NCBI GenBank assembly: GCA_039090855.1
Contig: CM077011.1
Coordinates: 40,071,501-40,135,500, forward strand
Direction: 5' to 3'
From: Macrothele yani
Taxonomy: Eukaryota > Arthropoda > Arachnida > Araneae > Macrothelidae
Length of the DNA: 64,000 nucleotides
This document shows positions 9,907-21,053 of the stretch, in pieces. Every line of letters starts with the position of its first letter. The first letter of the stretch is position 1. Made by a program: the position numbers and the translations under genes. The notes under the pieces are model-generated. The model ran no database searches and had not been told where the DNA came from. It saw only the letters and a list, made by a program, of their open reading frames with translations.

Positions 9907-11319
9907 CACTGGCGGAAAGTGAAAAAAGAACACCAAGAAGAAGACTTCTGATACCAACGAAATTTATACAGCATAATAACGGAATACAGAGGATAACGTG
10001 ATCAAAACATTATGGCAAAATACAGCTGTATTTGCTGGTAAACTGAAAAATAACATTTCCATGTAACATGGTTAGTACGAGGTTGAACCGCCATAAACTG
10101 CGTCACACTGTGCAATTCTGGCATGGAGTCTGTCGTACAGATGTTGGAGGTAAGTTTGGGGTAGAGAGTTTCAAGCTTCCTCAACCTGGACGCGTAAATC
10201 GGGGATGGTCGTGGCTGGCCGTGGAGACCGGATAATTCGTATTCCCATAAAATCCCACACGTGCTCAATGGGGGACAAATCCGGTGAACGTGCAGGCCAT
10301 GGAAGTTGTCTCACACCCTGAAGTGCATGTTGCGTTGCACGTGCCGTATGTGGGCGTGCGTTATCATTGTGAAAAACACCACGATGGACCGACCTTACAA
10401 ATGGCACAACAACGGGTTGAATGATGTTGTTGATGTAGGAGGTGTTGTTTAACGTACCCGGTACGCACACTAGTTGTGTACGGGAGTAATAGCTGACTGC
10501 TCTCCACACCAGGAGATCAGGTGTAGGCCTTGTGTGTCGCTGGCGGATGCAAGAAGGGTGGAGACGCTTCCCTGTGTGTCTGCGAATACGCATACGGCCA
10601 GCGGAGGCTCCCAAGCAGAATTTGCTTTCATCGCTGAACACGACAGATCGCTATTGCGTTCTCCAGTGCAGACGTTGGCGGCACCACTGCAGCCGTTACT
10701 GAGGTACACATGCCAGAGGCACACGAGCACGTAGTCCTGCATCCAGTAGACGGTTGCGGATTGTTCGCACAGTCACCTCAGGTGCAACGGCAGCTCGGAT
10801 TTGCGTCGCAGTGGATGTTCTGCTTGACAACGCCGCTCTTCTTATGCGTCGATCGGTCCGCTCATCAGTCCGTCTGTGACTCCCGGTTCCACGTCTTCTC
10901 GTGTGGGAATGTTCCTCGGACCATCTACGCCACCATCGTACCACCACCGATACTTCCCGTCCAATTCGCTCCGCAATACGACGATACGACCACCCGGCCT
11001 CGCGGAGTCCGACAAGATGAACTCGCTCAAAGTCCGATAACGGCTGAAATCGTACACGTCTTCCATGTCCAGGCATTGCAGCTTCTTTGGGGTCTTCGCA
11101 CGTGTCCGTACGCCGACGACTGATTACATTCACTTCGTCGTACTCCTTAAATACCACCGACGATAATTTGCATATTATACCGTGCAGTGGCGTAAGCGCT
11201 CACCGGTTGGTCCCAAAATTAACATCACACCTACGTAAACTCGACCCCATTAACATATGCAAATTTCATGATCGTCCGCCATATGCTTCTTGGTGTTCTT
11301 TCTTCACTTTCCGGCAGTG
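9907..11319 (-). mobile_element. Tc1-like element, family B copy 1
   Basis: Flanked by TA (9905-9906; 11320-11321). Terminal inverted repeats of at least 36 bp begin CACTGGCGGAAAGTGAAAAA (left) and CACTGCCGGAAAGTGAAGAA (right, inverted). The single transposase gene is on the minus strand. The second copy is at 54349-55779. Confidence 0.95.
10072..11076 (-). pseudogene. Family B transposase, broken (D-E spacing 32)
   Basis: Start chosen at the ATG 11074-11076 (MPGHGRRVRFQPLSDFE), shared with copy 2. A paired HTH region follows (SYRRIAERIGREVSVVVRWW and ATQIRAAVAPEVTVRTIRNR), then the catalytic blocks VFSDESKF, HNDNARPHTA and SPDLSPIEHVWD; all three acidic residues are present. There are 32 residues between the second Asp and the Glu, not the 34 typical of Tc1. 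Damage: a 23-bp deletion near 10700 relative to copy 2 shifts the frame just after ACVP, and a TGA at ~10171 replaces a C-terminal Trp. Not functional. Confidence 0.9.
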
Positions 11320-11321
11320 TA

Positions 11322-11989
11322 TATTTTCCAGATTTAAACGAACGTAAAGAACGACCCTGACACCGATGACATGTGATCTAGCTACAAAAGGCCATCTGCG
11401 CATGCGCAAGCAAAAGTCTAATCTCAAGATAGAAAGAAAAGTTTAATCGCAAATACATGTATGTTAGTGACGGGGATTGGTAACTAACGTTTTGTGTAGA
11501 ATATCTTTAGGTTACACTTCATCCTGCTATACGTCATTTTAAAGTTCTCGGCAATAGCAGGTAAGCATCTTCGTGGAGGGTGGGGGGGGTAGAGAGGAAG
11601 CCGAATTCTGCTACGACTCATCGATTTCACAGCATCAAAATTGCATTTTTGTAATGGCTTTTGTCATATTTAGCATCAGGTTCTTGTAATTTATTTTTGC
11701 GTTTGTGTAAAACGTGAATAAATAATGTTCGGCGACAGTTTAGTAAAACATATTGTTGAGTAACAATAAAATTAACTACTGTTGCTTCACTTCAATAGAA
11801 GGCATTCAAAACTTCGACTTCAGCAATCGTTTTGAATACTTCCGTTATCCATTTTCGTTACATCGAAATTTGTAACATATTATTTACTTTACTGCTGTTT
11901 AGAAATACGCACAGCATCAAAAATACTTGGTCTTTCTGTGAGAATTAATCTCCCTCGCACGTGAAGAAATAGTGGTTGTTCCGCTGGCC
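11322..11989. other. Spacer, nothing recognised
   Basis: Unique-looking, AT-rich with a G-run near 11578-11590. No coding frame or repeat I can support. Confidence 0.45.
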
Positions 11990-12918
11990 TAGTGGGCACA
12001 AGCATGGGATCTGGATTGTCGACCGAGATGGGGACAGAGCCTGGGTCCTCGATGACGTGTGGTAGTGTGCTTGTCTTATGCTGCTGGCGTTCTGAATTGT
12101 CGTCCGAATTGGGGTCCGAGCCGGAGTCCTTAGTGACGCGTGGTGGTGTGGTTTTCTTATGCCGCTAGCGTTCTGGATTGTCGACCGAGATGGGGTCCGA
12201 TCCTGAGTCCTCGGTGACGTGTGGTAGTGTTCTTGTCTTTGCTGCTGGCGTTCTGGATTGTCGTCCGAAATGGGGTCCGAGCCTGGGTCCTCGGTAACGT
12301 GTGGTAGTATGCTTGTCTTATGCTGCTGGTGTTCTGGATTGTCGTCCGATCCTGAGACCTCGGTAACGTGTGGTGGTGTGCTTGTCTTATGCTGCAAGCG
12401 TTCTGGATTATCGTCCGAATTGGGGTACGAGCTGGAGTCCTCGGTGATGCGTGGTGGTGTGGTTTTCTTATTCCGCTAGCGTTCTAGATTGTCGACCGAG
12501 ATGGGGTCCGAGCCGGAGCCCTCGGTGACGTGTAGTAGTGTGCTTGTCTTATGCTGCTGGCGTTCTGGATTGTCGTCCGAGATGGGGTCCAAGCATGGGT
12601 CCTCGGTAACGTGTGGTAGTGTGCTTGTCTTATGCTGCTGGTGTTCTGGACTGTCGTCCGATCCTGAGACCTCGGTGACGTGTGGTGGTGTGCTTGTCTC
12701 CTGCTGCTAACGTTCTAGATTGTCGACCGAGATGGGGTCCGAGCCTGAGTCCTCGGTGACGTGTGGTAGTGTGCTTGTCTTATGCTGCGGGCGTTCTGGA
12801 TTGTCGTCCGAGATGGGGTCCAAGCCTGGGTCCTCGGTAACGTGTGGTAGTATGCTTGTCTTATGCTGCTGGCGTTCTGGATTGCCGTCCGATCCTGAGA
12901 CCTCGGTGACGTGTGGTG
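11990..12918. repeat. 81/69-bp satellite with higher-order order, left part
   Basis: About twelve monomers, each starting near GGATTGTCG(A/T)CCGA and ending GCTGCTGGCGTTCT. Four subtypes can be told apart: D (GAATTGGGGTCCGAGC, GTGGTTTTCTTAT), A (GACCGAGATGGGG), B (GTCCGAGATGGGG with GGTAACG) and C, a 69-bp form (GTCCGATCCTGAGACC). From ~12091 they run D-A-B-C, D-A-B-C, A-B-C, so the array is organised in ~312-bp multimers. The last monomer is cut by the hAT insertion. Frames open on both strands are repeat artefacts. Confidence 0.93.
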
Positions 12919-13267
12919 CAGAGCCGTAGCGGCGGTTGCCATGGGCGCCGAGCTGGAGTGGGGCGCCATCGAGACGTAGATTTATTTTATATAAATGTAA
13001 AAAATGTGAAATTAATTTATACGCGTAATTAAAAAAATGTATAAAATTTAAACTTATTTATGCTTTAAGAATAAAATGGCGACCAGATGAAACCTAAATT
13101 AAAGGAGAACTCCAATCGTCCGAACGCCAAATATTCGGATCGATTTGGCTTGGGTGTGACAGTACATTTTAGTTGCTATGTTTGTGAAACATTTTGACGC
13201 GCGCGCAGCGGCTAGTGTAGGCCAGGACTTTAGAGGGGAAGGGCTAGTACGTCCCTTTGAAGTGCTG

Positions 13268-13305
13268 AACACCGACCTGTGTCTGAAAGGTCACAGGTCG
13301 GTGTT
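13268..13305. repeat. 14-bp perfect hairpin
   Basis: AACACCGACCTGTG and its reverse complement flank a ~10-nt loop, within the 5' region of the hAT element. A structural or subterminal role is only a guess. The open frame around it (13178-13438) shows no family features. Confidence 0.8.
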
Positions 13306-14162
13306 TCTACGTCATCACGCTGGCCTTCTGGCTCAGCTCAGTTCCCTCCAGGGCAGAACTTCCCTTTGTTATGACGGTGTTTTATGCCAGCACTTTTTCT
13401 TGGTGTATCATATTTGTTTCACGTTGTATTTTATTTAAGTTGTACACTGAAAACCCAAACTGATGCTCTTAGCGAGAAGAAACAGATTTTAAAATGGACA
13501 CCAGAAGACATATCAAGATGCATTGTAATTCCAGCACTTTACCTCAAATCATATGATTTTTGATTTTGAGATCAGAAAAGTATATTTGCTATATTAAGCA
13601 AAATACTTTTTAAAGAAAGAGCATGCATAACAGAAAATGTTCATTTAAAATTATCCAATTTATACTATAACATCAATGTTTTCCGATTTTTAGGCCCCCA
13701 AAAATCATGAACTTTTGTTTTCCAAAAAGATAATTTTTGATATTTGAGTGCGCCTTGCAGTAGATGACACACTGTAATCGGGTAAATACGGTAGTAACTT
13801 TGACTGAAAGTGCCTTTCATGTGGTGCTCTGACAGAAAGCTCCCAGGTTTTTGGCCAGTGCAGGTACGTCATCGATCACGGCTGCATGTCTCAGGGGGTG
13901 AAATGTAGGCGACGGGTGCTGTGACCTTCACGGCCTCCTCTGTCCATGATCCATCACTCCTTACGTGTATTGAGAACGAATGACGAATGGCGACGATTCG
14001 TAGACAGGGAAGCCTACAGTGCGCATGCGCGGAACAAACATTACTCAGTTAAGGTTGCGACAGTTTAAATGCAATATTTGCCGTGACGCTGTGACGACAT
14101 TTGTTTACTTAACGTTGTCTGTATTGCTTGATTGATTGAGGAGCGCGCTGAATTAGTGCACT

Positions 14163-16755
14163 GTGCTACGTGACGTACGTGTGTGTGTCGAAATTGGACC
14201 TACAAAGTTGTCTGGAGCACAAGGCAGAAAACGAAAAAAAAAACAAGAGGCGGATAACGCAGTCCAAGCCAAGCAGTGGCAAAAACTGGGATGGGTAAAG
14301 AAGGTGGATCCCTCAACCGCTGCACTCCCACTACAGCGAGTGATTGAAAGTAAGCCATCTACATCAACACTTTTAGAAAATGAAAACGTTACTGAAGTAA
14401 CTGAGAATATAACTAGTAGTGCTAGTGTGCATTCAGATGATTCAACACCTTATTTTAACCCGTCCTTTCCAACATTGAGTACTTATGAAGGTGTACAGGA
14501 ACAGGATTTGGAAGATGAACAAACCAAAATTCAACTTAATTTTAATGATCCCACAACATGGCCTGATTTGAATGACCATATGAGAAGCTTGTTAGTTGAA
14601 CACGGTCCAGAACAAAATAAAAATGGTAATTTTCTTTTATCAATTAATGCAGAAAAGAGGCATTTTACGGGAAATTGGTTCCACAAAAAACTTTTGAAGG
14701 GAGAAAATGTAGAGCGGGATTGGTTAATTTACAGTGAAGCAACAAAAGTTATTTATTGTTTCGCTTGCATGCTATTTGGAAAGCATTTGAAATCACGTTT
14801 GGCAAATCCAAAAGTGGGATTTTCTGAGTGGAAAAAATTACACCCTCGAATTCCAGAGCATGAAAATTCTGTAGAGCACCGTGAGTGCTGCGTTTCCTGG
14901 AAAAGCTTTGAAAAAAGGATTAAAGAGGGCTGTGCAATTGATACTGAACTACAGCAAATGATTACAAAAGAAAAGGAGAAATGGCGGCACATTCTCAGAA
15001 TCATTGTCGATTGCATTTTGTTTTGTTCAGTCAACAACTTGGCCTTTCGAGGTTCAAGTACAAAGATAGGTGAAGACAAATGTGGATTTTTTTTACATTT
15101 TCTAGAGTTTGTTTCTCATTATGATAAACAGCTAAAAGAGTATATTACCATAGCCAAAGAAAAACCAGGAATTCCAAATTACCTTTCCCCAACAATTCAA
15201 AACGAGTTCATCAATTTAATAGGTGACGCTGTACGTCAAGAAATACTAAAAGACATAAGAGAGGCAAAATATTTCTCAATTTCATTTGATTGTACACCAG
15301 ATGTAGCCCATCAGTAACAAATGTGCCAGATTATTAGGTACGTGAAAGTTTCAGAGGATGTTTGCTCTATTGAAGAAAGTTTCATCGATTTCATAAAAGC
15401 TACTGAAACGACTGGGGCTCGTTTAACCAAAGAAATTCTACAAAAAATAGAAGCCGATGGGCTTGACATTTGTAATTGCCGAGGGCAAGCATACGATAGT
15501 GGTTCAAACATGGCGGGGAAGTATTCAGGAGTCCAGGCCCGTATACAAGTAATTTGCAGCCATGCACGTTTTATGTCATGTGCTTCTCATTCATTGAACT
15601 TGGTTGGTGTTCACGCTGCTGGAGTCTCTTCAGATATTATCACATTTTTTGGCACAGTGCAAGAACTGTACAAAATATTTGCTCACAATGTCAAAATGTG
15701 GGAAATATTATCCAACAAACTTTCTACCACTCTCAAGCGTTACTGTGATACAAGATGGGCATCCAAATACTCTGCTGTTCATTCACTTTATTCACAGCTT
15801 GATAAAGTCCTCGAAGCCTTAGAGGAAATTTCTGACAACCCTCAATTCCATGATGACTGTTTATCAGTGGTTAAAAATCTTCTGAAACAAATTAATTATA
15901 AGTGTGTTTGTTACTCTGTTATGTGGGACAAAATACTAAATCAGATCTCCCGCGTGAATGAACAACTACAGCGCAAAGATGTGACCGTGGACTGTGCAGT
16001 TAGTCACTTGACAGGATTGAAAGCTGCTTTACAAGACATCCGGGATACAGGGATTGATGTTATACTGGGCGAAGCATCGGACATCTGTACCGCAACATCT
16101 CTTAACGGCTTCTTCGAAGAGAAAAGGGCAAGGAAGAGGAAACGACTGACATTGGAAGAAAGTGAGGACACTGTTTTGACAGAAAAACAAAAGGTTCAGT
16201 ACGGACTTTTATGCTGTTTTGGACAAAGTCTTAGAACAAATGGAATGGAGTTATAAATGTTTGATTGAAGTGTTAGATGACTTTAATTTCTTAATGGGCA
16301 AGTCTTTGCAATCTATGACCGTAGAAGAGTTAAAGGCTAGTGCAATGCGCTTAGCAAATAAATATGATAAGGATCTGGATGCTACTGAAATACAGGGGGC
16401 AATAGCTAGTTTTAAGTTTCAGGCCACTTCTTTATTTAAAATAAATCTGGATTTTTCAAAAGCAACCTCTCTTGACCTATTAAATTTAATCCACCAAATG
16501 TCTTTTGCTACATCTTATCCAAACTTAGTAATTTCTTTCAGATTATTCTTAACATTACCAAATACTAATGCGTCTAGTGAACGAGGTTTTAGTAAGCTGA
16601 AAATAATAAAAAAATACTTAAGGTCATCAATGGGACAAAAGAGGTTAACGCACCTGGCAATTCTGTCAATAGAAAAAGATATTGCTAAAACTATTAATTA
16701 TGATCAAATAATAAATGATTTTGCTGCTGTTAAAGCTCCAAAGGTACATTTGTAA
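14163..16755 (+). pseudogene. hAT transposase (TTF zinc finger / DUF4371 type), broken
   Basis: Reading from about 14163 gives a TTF-type zinc-finger region (FHKKLLKGENVERDWLIY then YCFACMLFG), a DUF4371-like segment to FSISFDCTPDVAHQ, the central transposase domain (YDSGSNMAGKYSGVQ; ASHSLNLVG; RYCDTRWASK), and a C-terminal hAT dimerisation domain (LPNTNASSERGFSKLKIIKK). This is the architecture of ZMYM1-like hAT proteins, ~860 residues. Two lesions: TAA at 15315-15317 where relatives have Glu after HQ, and a one-base frameshift between ~16185 and 16215. The 14163 start is approximate because the frame may extend upstream. Confidence 0.93.
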
Positions 16756-17239
16756 ATACAAAATCATTCTGTTAAGGCTTAAGCATAGTTTTAAACAAAT
16801 TCTACTTGTACTTACTTTTTCAGTTGTTCATAAGCACTTGAGGTAGCAATTAATTATAAATAAAAAGTATTCTTCATTCAAACTATGTTCAATGTTTTTT
16901 CTTTTTCAACAATCCCTATTGAAGCTCACATAGTCACCAGGTGACCACAGGCTATTGAATAGGATTACCAATATAAGTTTTTTTTTTAAATATTATATTA
17001 TGAGCAATATTTTATACAAAAAAAATTACATTTTATTACTATTTCATACAATTAGCAAATTATATACGGGACAATAATTGCAAATAACAATAAAAATCGC
17101 AATATTTTTTTATACAGGTATTGTACTATATCTGCAAACAGGTATATAATAAAATCTGACACAATCGCCTGTTCCAGTTGGACTGGGGCTGCGGGGGGGG
17201 GGGGGGCGCCAATACCTCTAGCTACGGCCCTGTGTGGTG

Positions 17240-17722
17240 TTGTGCTTGTCTCATGCTGCTAGCGTTCTGGATTGTCGTCCGAATTGGGATCCGAGCCGGA
17301 GTCCTCGGTGACGCGTGGTGGTGTCGTTTTCTTATGCCCCTAGCGTTCTGGATTGTCGACCGAGATGGGGTCCGATCCTGAGCCCTCAGTGACGTGTGGT
17401 AATGTGCTTGTCTTATGCTGCTGGCGTTCTGGATTATCGTCCGAGATGGGGTCCGAGCCTGGGTCCTCGGTAACGTGTAGTAGTGTGCTTGTCTTATGCT
17501 GCTGGCATTCTGGATTGTCGTCCGATTCTGAGACCTCGTTGACGTGTGGTGGTGTGCTTGTCTTATGCTGCTAGCGTTCTGGATTGTCATCGGAGACGGA
17601 GTCCGAGCCTGAGTCCTTCTTGACGTGTGCTTGTCTTATGCTGCTAGCGTTCTGGATTGTCATCGGAGACGGAGTCCGAGCCTGAGTCCTTCTTGACGTG
17701 TGCTTGTCTTATGCCGCTAGCT
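17240..17722. repeat. 81/69-bp satellite, right part
   Basis: Continuation of the array interrupted by the hAT element. Monomers proceed D, A, B, C, then two ~72-bp units of a fifth type (GGATTGTCATCGGAGACGGA) before the array decays at ~17720. Confidence 0.92.
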
Positions 17723-17961
17723 TTTCCTTTCCTAGAACCAGTATACCCAAAATTAAGAAAAGGAAACTGCTTATAGCTCTTAAAGTTTCTCAACGTCACC
17801 CATTCTCAAGAATTTACCAACGTCACAGACATAAAAAGATCATATCGTCAAGTCAAACTGTTGTTGCTGTGCAGGAAACATAAAAAAATTCCACTTCAAA
17901 CAAAGTACAAAACTTGCAGCTGAAATTTAGGCAAAAACACATTTGCATTATTATATGAAGA

Positions 17962-18240
17962 TCGAACCTGCGGGTTCCCCGGGCAGTCACGAACGTTGAC
18001 CACTAAATATCCGCCGTGCGTCGGATGGGCACGTTAAGCAGTCGGACCCCGCTTACTGCCCCCCGTAGTAAATAAGGGCGTCTTCCTACTCCTCCCTTCC
18101 TCACTTCTGTGTCACTTTCCTATCGGACACTCTAGCGCAAATCCCCTAGCTTCCTATTTATATGGGTTGTTTAAGACTTGGGGTCAGACACTCCCTTCCT
18201 AAAATCCTGTACATGTGATTTGATCTCATATAATCTAAGT
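17962..18240 (+). repeat. SINE family 2, 5'-truncated copy
   Basis: Begins inside the tRNA-like head (CGGGTTCCCCGGGCAG, a damaged B-box area) and follows the family body (CCGCCGTGCGTCGGATGGGC; CACTTTCCTATCGG; GGGGTCAGACACTCCC) to its end near TGTACATGTGATTTGATCTC. The next copy lies 8 bp downstream in the same orientation. Confidence 0.85.
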
Positions 18241-18248
18241 TGTCCTCG

Positions 18249-18553
18249 GGCCGCGGGGGACCTAGTTGTCAACATTCGTGACTGCCACGGGGGAACTCTC
18301 AGGTTCGATCCCGGGCAGGTACGAACATTCTGACCAATATATATCGGCCGAGCGTCAGATGTGCACCTTAAGCCGTCGGGCCTCGGGTTTTGGCCTCCCG
18401 GTAATAAATAAGGACGTCTCCCTCTACCTCGCTTCCGTGTCGCTTTCCTATCGGGAACTTTAGCCCAAATCCCCCAGCTTCCTATTTTTAAGGGTTGCTT
18501 AAGACTTGGGGTCAGACACTCCCCTCCTAAAATTCTTTACATATGATCTGAGC
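18249..18553 (+). repeat. SINE family 2 copy
   Basis: Full-length tRNA-derived copy: head with B box GGTTCGATCCC, body with TTTCCTATCGGGAACTTTAG and GGGGTCAGACACTCCC, end at TTTACATATGATCTGA. Confidence 0.88.
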
Positions 18554-19301
18554 CAGCTCAAATGTCGGCGGGTTCGATCCTGACCTCAGCGGAAGGGTTA
18601 TCTGTGGGGTAAGGGCTGAGAAGTACAGGATCGTCGATTTGTAAAATCTCAGTTTAAATACGGACAAACCTGAAACGGACTTTTCTGAATACACGGAATT
18701 TCTGTCTACGAAATATCTGAGAAAATACGCGTTAAAATGAATGGGCACTTTTGAAGACAGAAATTTCTGAAAAACACGGATGCCTAACAGCAACTTACGC
18801 ACGTTATTTTCAGAAATTGTCCGTGAATTTACCCCACTTAGTTTTTACAGTGTACGTTTGGAATGTAAATAGACAATTATAAGGGTAATAAACATTTCAT
18901 AACAACAGACAAATATATAAAATTTTTGCGTCTACAAGGTCACATCCGCAAATGTAACCAAGGTGACGTGTAAGAATGTAACCTGAAAATGTCTTAATAA
19001 TGGAATCACCTCTTACGGACAGACAACTCTCTCAACGACAATACATACTAATTAACAGGTGGAAACCTAGAGCTAAGATGAAATCTAGAGGCAAAAAATT
19101 CCATTGCTCGACGAGGAAGGTACGTAGCTTGAGAAAAGTTCTGGGATGAGGCCGACGAGCTGCTACGTGTCGTCCAAGAGTATCGCAGGCATTCTCTGTG
19201 GGGTTCAGGTCTGGAGAACTGGCTGGCCTGTCCGTACGCCGAAAATCCTTGCTCTGCAGGAAATCATCGATAAGCTGACCTTGTGCGGGCGAGTGTTATC
19301 A
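18554..19301. other. Spacer, nothing firmly recognised
   Basis: Starts with a stray B-box-like GGTTCGATCC at 18570-18579 that may be a further SINE scrap. The rest is unique-looking. Confidence 0.4.
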
Positions 19302-19442
19302 CCACAGATATCATATAAGGAACTAGATTGGCTGCCAGCTATTTGTGTAACACTCTTACGACGTGACATCAACGAGCCACGTTGAGCGGGTCAGTTTGAG
19401 AGAGTGTTCTGCGATGTCTATGTGTGTTACGAGATATCAAAA

Positions 19443-19522
19443 ATGGTGAAAGCTTCTTCTGCACTAAATTGCAGTGCCCGAGACAATGAAAACAGCAAAC
19501 AAAGTGGGATTTCACTTCACAG
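19443..19522 (+). pseudogene. THAP-domain-like first exon with splice donor
   Basis: ATG at 19443 opens MVKASSALNCSARDNENSKQ, then SGISLHR, directly followed by a consensus donor GTGAGT at 19523. The pattern M-V-x...NCS-R-N...G-I-S-x-H-R is the start of the THAP C2CH zinc finger, where many genes have an intron after the FH+F block. The first zinc-binding Cys (normally about residue 4-5) reads Ser here. I could not find the next exon within the following kilobase. Either a gene fragment or a decayed transposon-linked exon; THAP domains also occur in P-element transposases. Confidence 0.5.
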
Positions 19523-19726
19523 GTGAGTGCTTGTAGTTAATTTTACGAATTTAAAGATTTCTGTCCAATATTAAGTTGACCCAATGGTAGTGTGTAAGAT
19601 TCATCTGAGTGGAATATACCACCTGTTAATTTGTAATAGCGTTAAAGTCTAGTTAGTTAATATTAATTACAGTTTGTAACGAATATTGCAATAGTTCGAA
19701 CAAAATATTGACAGTTATTTTATTAA

Positions 19727-19960
19727 ATGCAAGACATGCCACTTCACACAAGTAAAACATCTTTCCATCACGATGAATGCTCAATACAATTTGCCCATAA
19801 AAAACGTGGTCTTTCAACCCATATGCTTCTTCACACAGGTGAAAAACTTCAGGATTTCATGGATGCTCAAAACAATTTGCTCAGAAAGGTCATCTTTCAT
19901 GGTATATGCTTCTTCACCCAAGTGAAAAGCATCCCCAATGTGCTCTATTCGTTTTACTAA
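19727..19960 (+). pseudogene. C2H2 zinc-finger-like fragment
   Basis: The 77-codon frame includes CSIQFAHKKRGLSTHMLLHT followed by GEK, which fits the second half of a C2H2 finger and the conserved HTGEK linker. The first zinc-ligand Cys is missing (HHDEC) and the neighbouring fingers are unrecognisable. Probably a scrap of a finger array; its link to the upstream THAP-like exon is positional only. Confidence 0.45.
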
Positions 19961-20732
19961 TAGATTTCAAATATATCTATGAAGAGCATATTTCTGTTGA
20001 AATTGTGTAGGTATAGAACGTTTTAATTGAACTTCTGCGGCGAATAAATTGTGTAATCTAGACAAACTGGAAGTTGTTCTGTTTTTATGCTACTACAGGA
20101 GAATGGAAAATAGTAAGTACCTGTTATTTATTTTTAGCGACGTAGCGTAAATCCGTATGGGGCAAAAGCCAACACGCGAAGTGTTTATTAACATTACAAT
20201 AAGTTTGAAAATTTATAACATTGAAGCTTCCAAAAGTATTCATGAAGGCACCCTTCCATCTTATTTGACTGATGGCATGACGTATCGCGAGTAAGCAGTT
20301 TTCTGTGAATGTTTTGCTGTTAGATCGTTGCCCTCAAACAGTACTGAGTAATAATTCTTCTCATATTTTTTTAACTATTCAGAATATTATTTATATCTGA
20401 AAATTATTATTTCTACAGTAAACGAAAGTTGTTTTTAAGCATATCACTAAGGAATAAAATTTTCTGTTTGTATGAGTCGCAACGCTGCTGTGTTTCTCAG
20501 TGATGGAAATGCCGTGAATCGTTGCTGCCTGACCCGCTGATAATGGCGCCATGCTTTACATGCGTCAGCAGCTCCTCGGCCAATCTAGTCTCTTATACGA
20601 TATCTGTGGTTATCACTCACTAAAAGGAACTGAGAGCCAACAGCTCTCCGAAAACGTCTGAAATAGGGTGTCACTATAGCGCTCAAAATTCACTTCGCCT
20701 ACTGCGAACAAAAGGAGTGGTATGCTGCAGAG

Positions 20733-21053
20733 ATGGAAACGGGTCACTGGTCAGCGGGTCAAGAGATCGACAATTTTTAGCTGGTCAATTGGGTCGGATC
20801 AAGGTGTTCGTGACCAGATTTTGATCCTATTTTATTTCCGTTTTACTTTTGAAAAGAAAAAAAAATAGGAAAAAAAAAGTTTCACAGAAAAATGCGCAGT
20901 GTGGAATTATGCTCGATGCTGGTGATCGCGGACTGAAAAATGATTTGTCATACAATTCGAAGCAAGAGTGTTCTCAGAAGGGAAAGTGTTTCTTCCTTCT
21001 GAGGCGCAATGATGAAAAGAACATCCACATTTTGGAAACTTTCAAATCATCGT
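20733..21053 (+). repeat. Dispersed repeat X, copy 1
   Basis: Shares ~320 bp with 24861-25185 in the same orientation. Blocks include GTTTTACTTTTGAAAAG, AATGCGCAGTGTGGAATT and CACATTTTGGAAACTTTCAA. The copies lie outside the two arms of the inverted arrays. Identity of the element is unknown. Confidence 0.75.

Larger units (their letters stand above)
12919..17231 (+). mobile_element. hAT element inserted in the satellite, 4.3 kb
   Basis: Short terminal inverted repeats CAGAGCCGTAGC (left) and CAGGGCCGTAGC (right, inverted, counting the shared G at 17232). The 8-bp sequence GTGTGGTG occurs at 12911-12918 and 17232-17239 and fits the 8-bp target duplication of hAT elements, with one terminal G ambiguous. 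The satellite monomer interrupted at the left resumes at the right. Contents: ~1.2 kb 5' region, one transposase pseudogene, ~0.47 kb 3' region with AATAAA near 16857. Confidence 0.93.
19302..20609. repeat. Segment bounded by a 31-bp inverted repeat
   Basis: 19302-19332 and 20579-20609 are reverse complements at about 28 of 31 positions (CCACAGATATC...ACTAGATTGGC). The 1.3 kb between them holds the THAP-like exon and the C2H2-like fragment. This could be a decayed DNA element carrying a captured exon, or two copies of one promoter-region repeat in inverted orientation. No target duplication is identified. Confidence 0.5.

Noticed and set aside
10474..11123. Plus-strand open frames opposite the family B transposase (and the equivalents at 55170-55583)
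   Set aside because: Shadow frames of a GC-richer coding strand; the minus strand carries the recognisable transposase motifs.
11945..12969. Open frames of 70-150 codons on both strands
   Set aside because: Satellite monomers of 81 bp keep several frames open; no start context, domain or codon bias supports translation.
13178..13438. 86-codon frame upstream of the hAT transposase as a second hAT gene
   Set aside because: No recognisable domain; it spans a hairpin and has no supporting signal.
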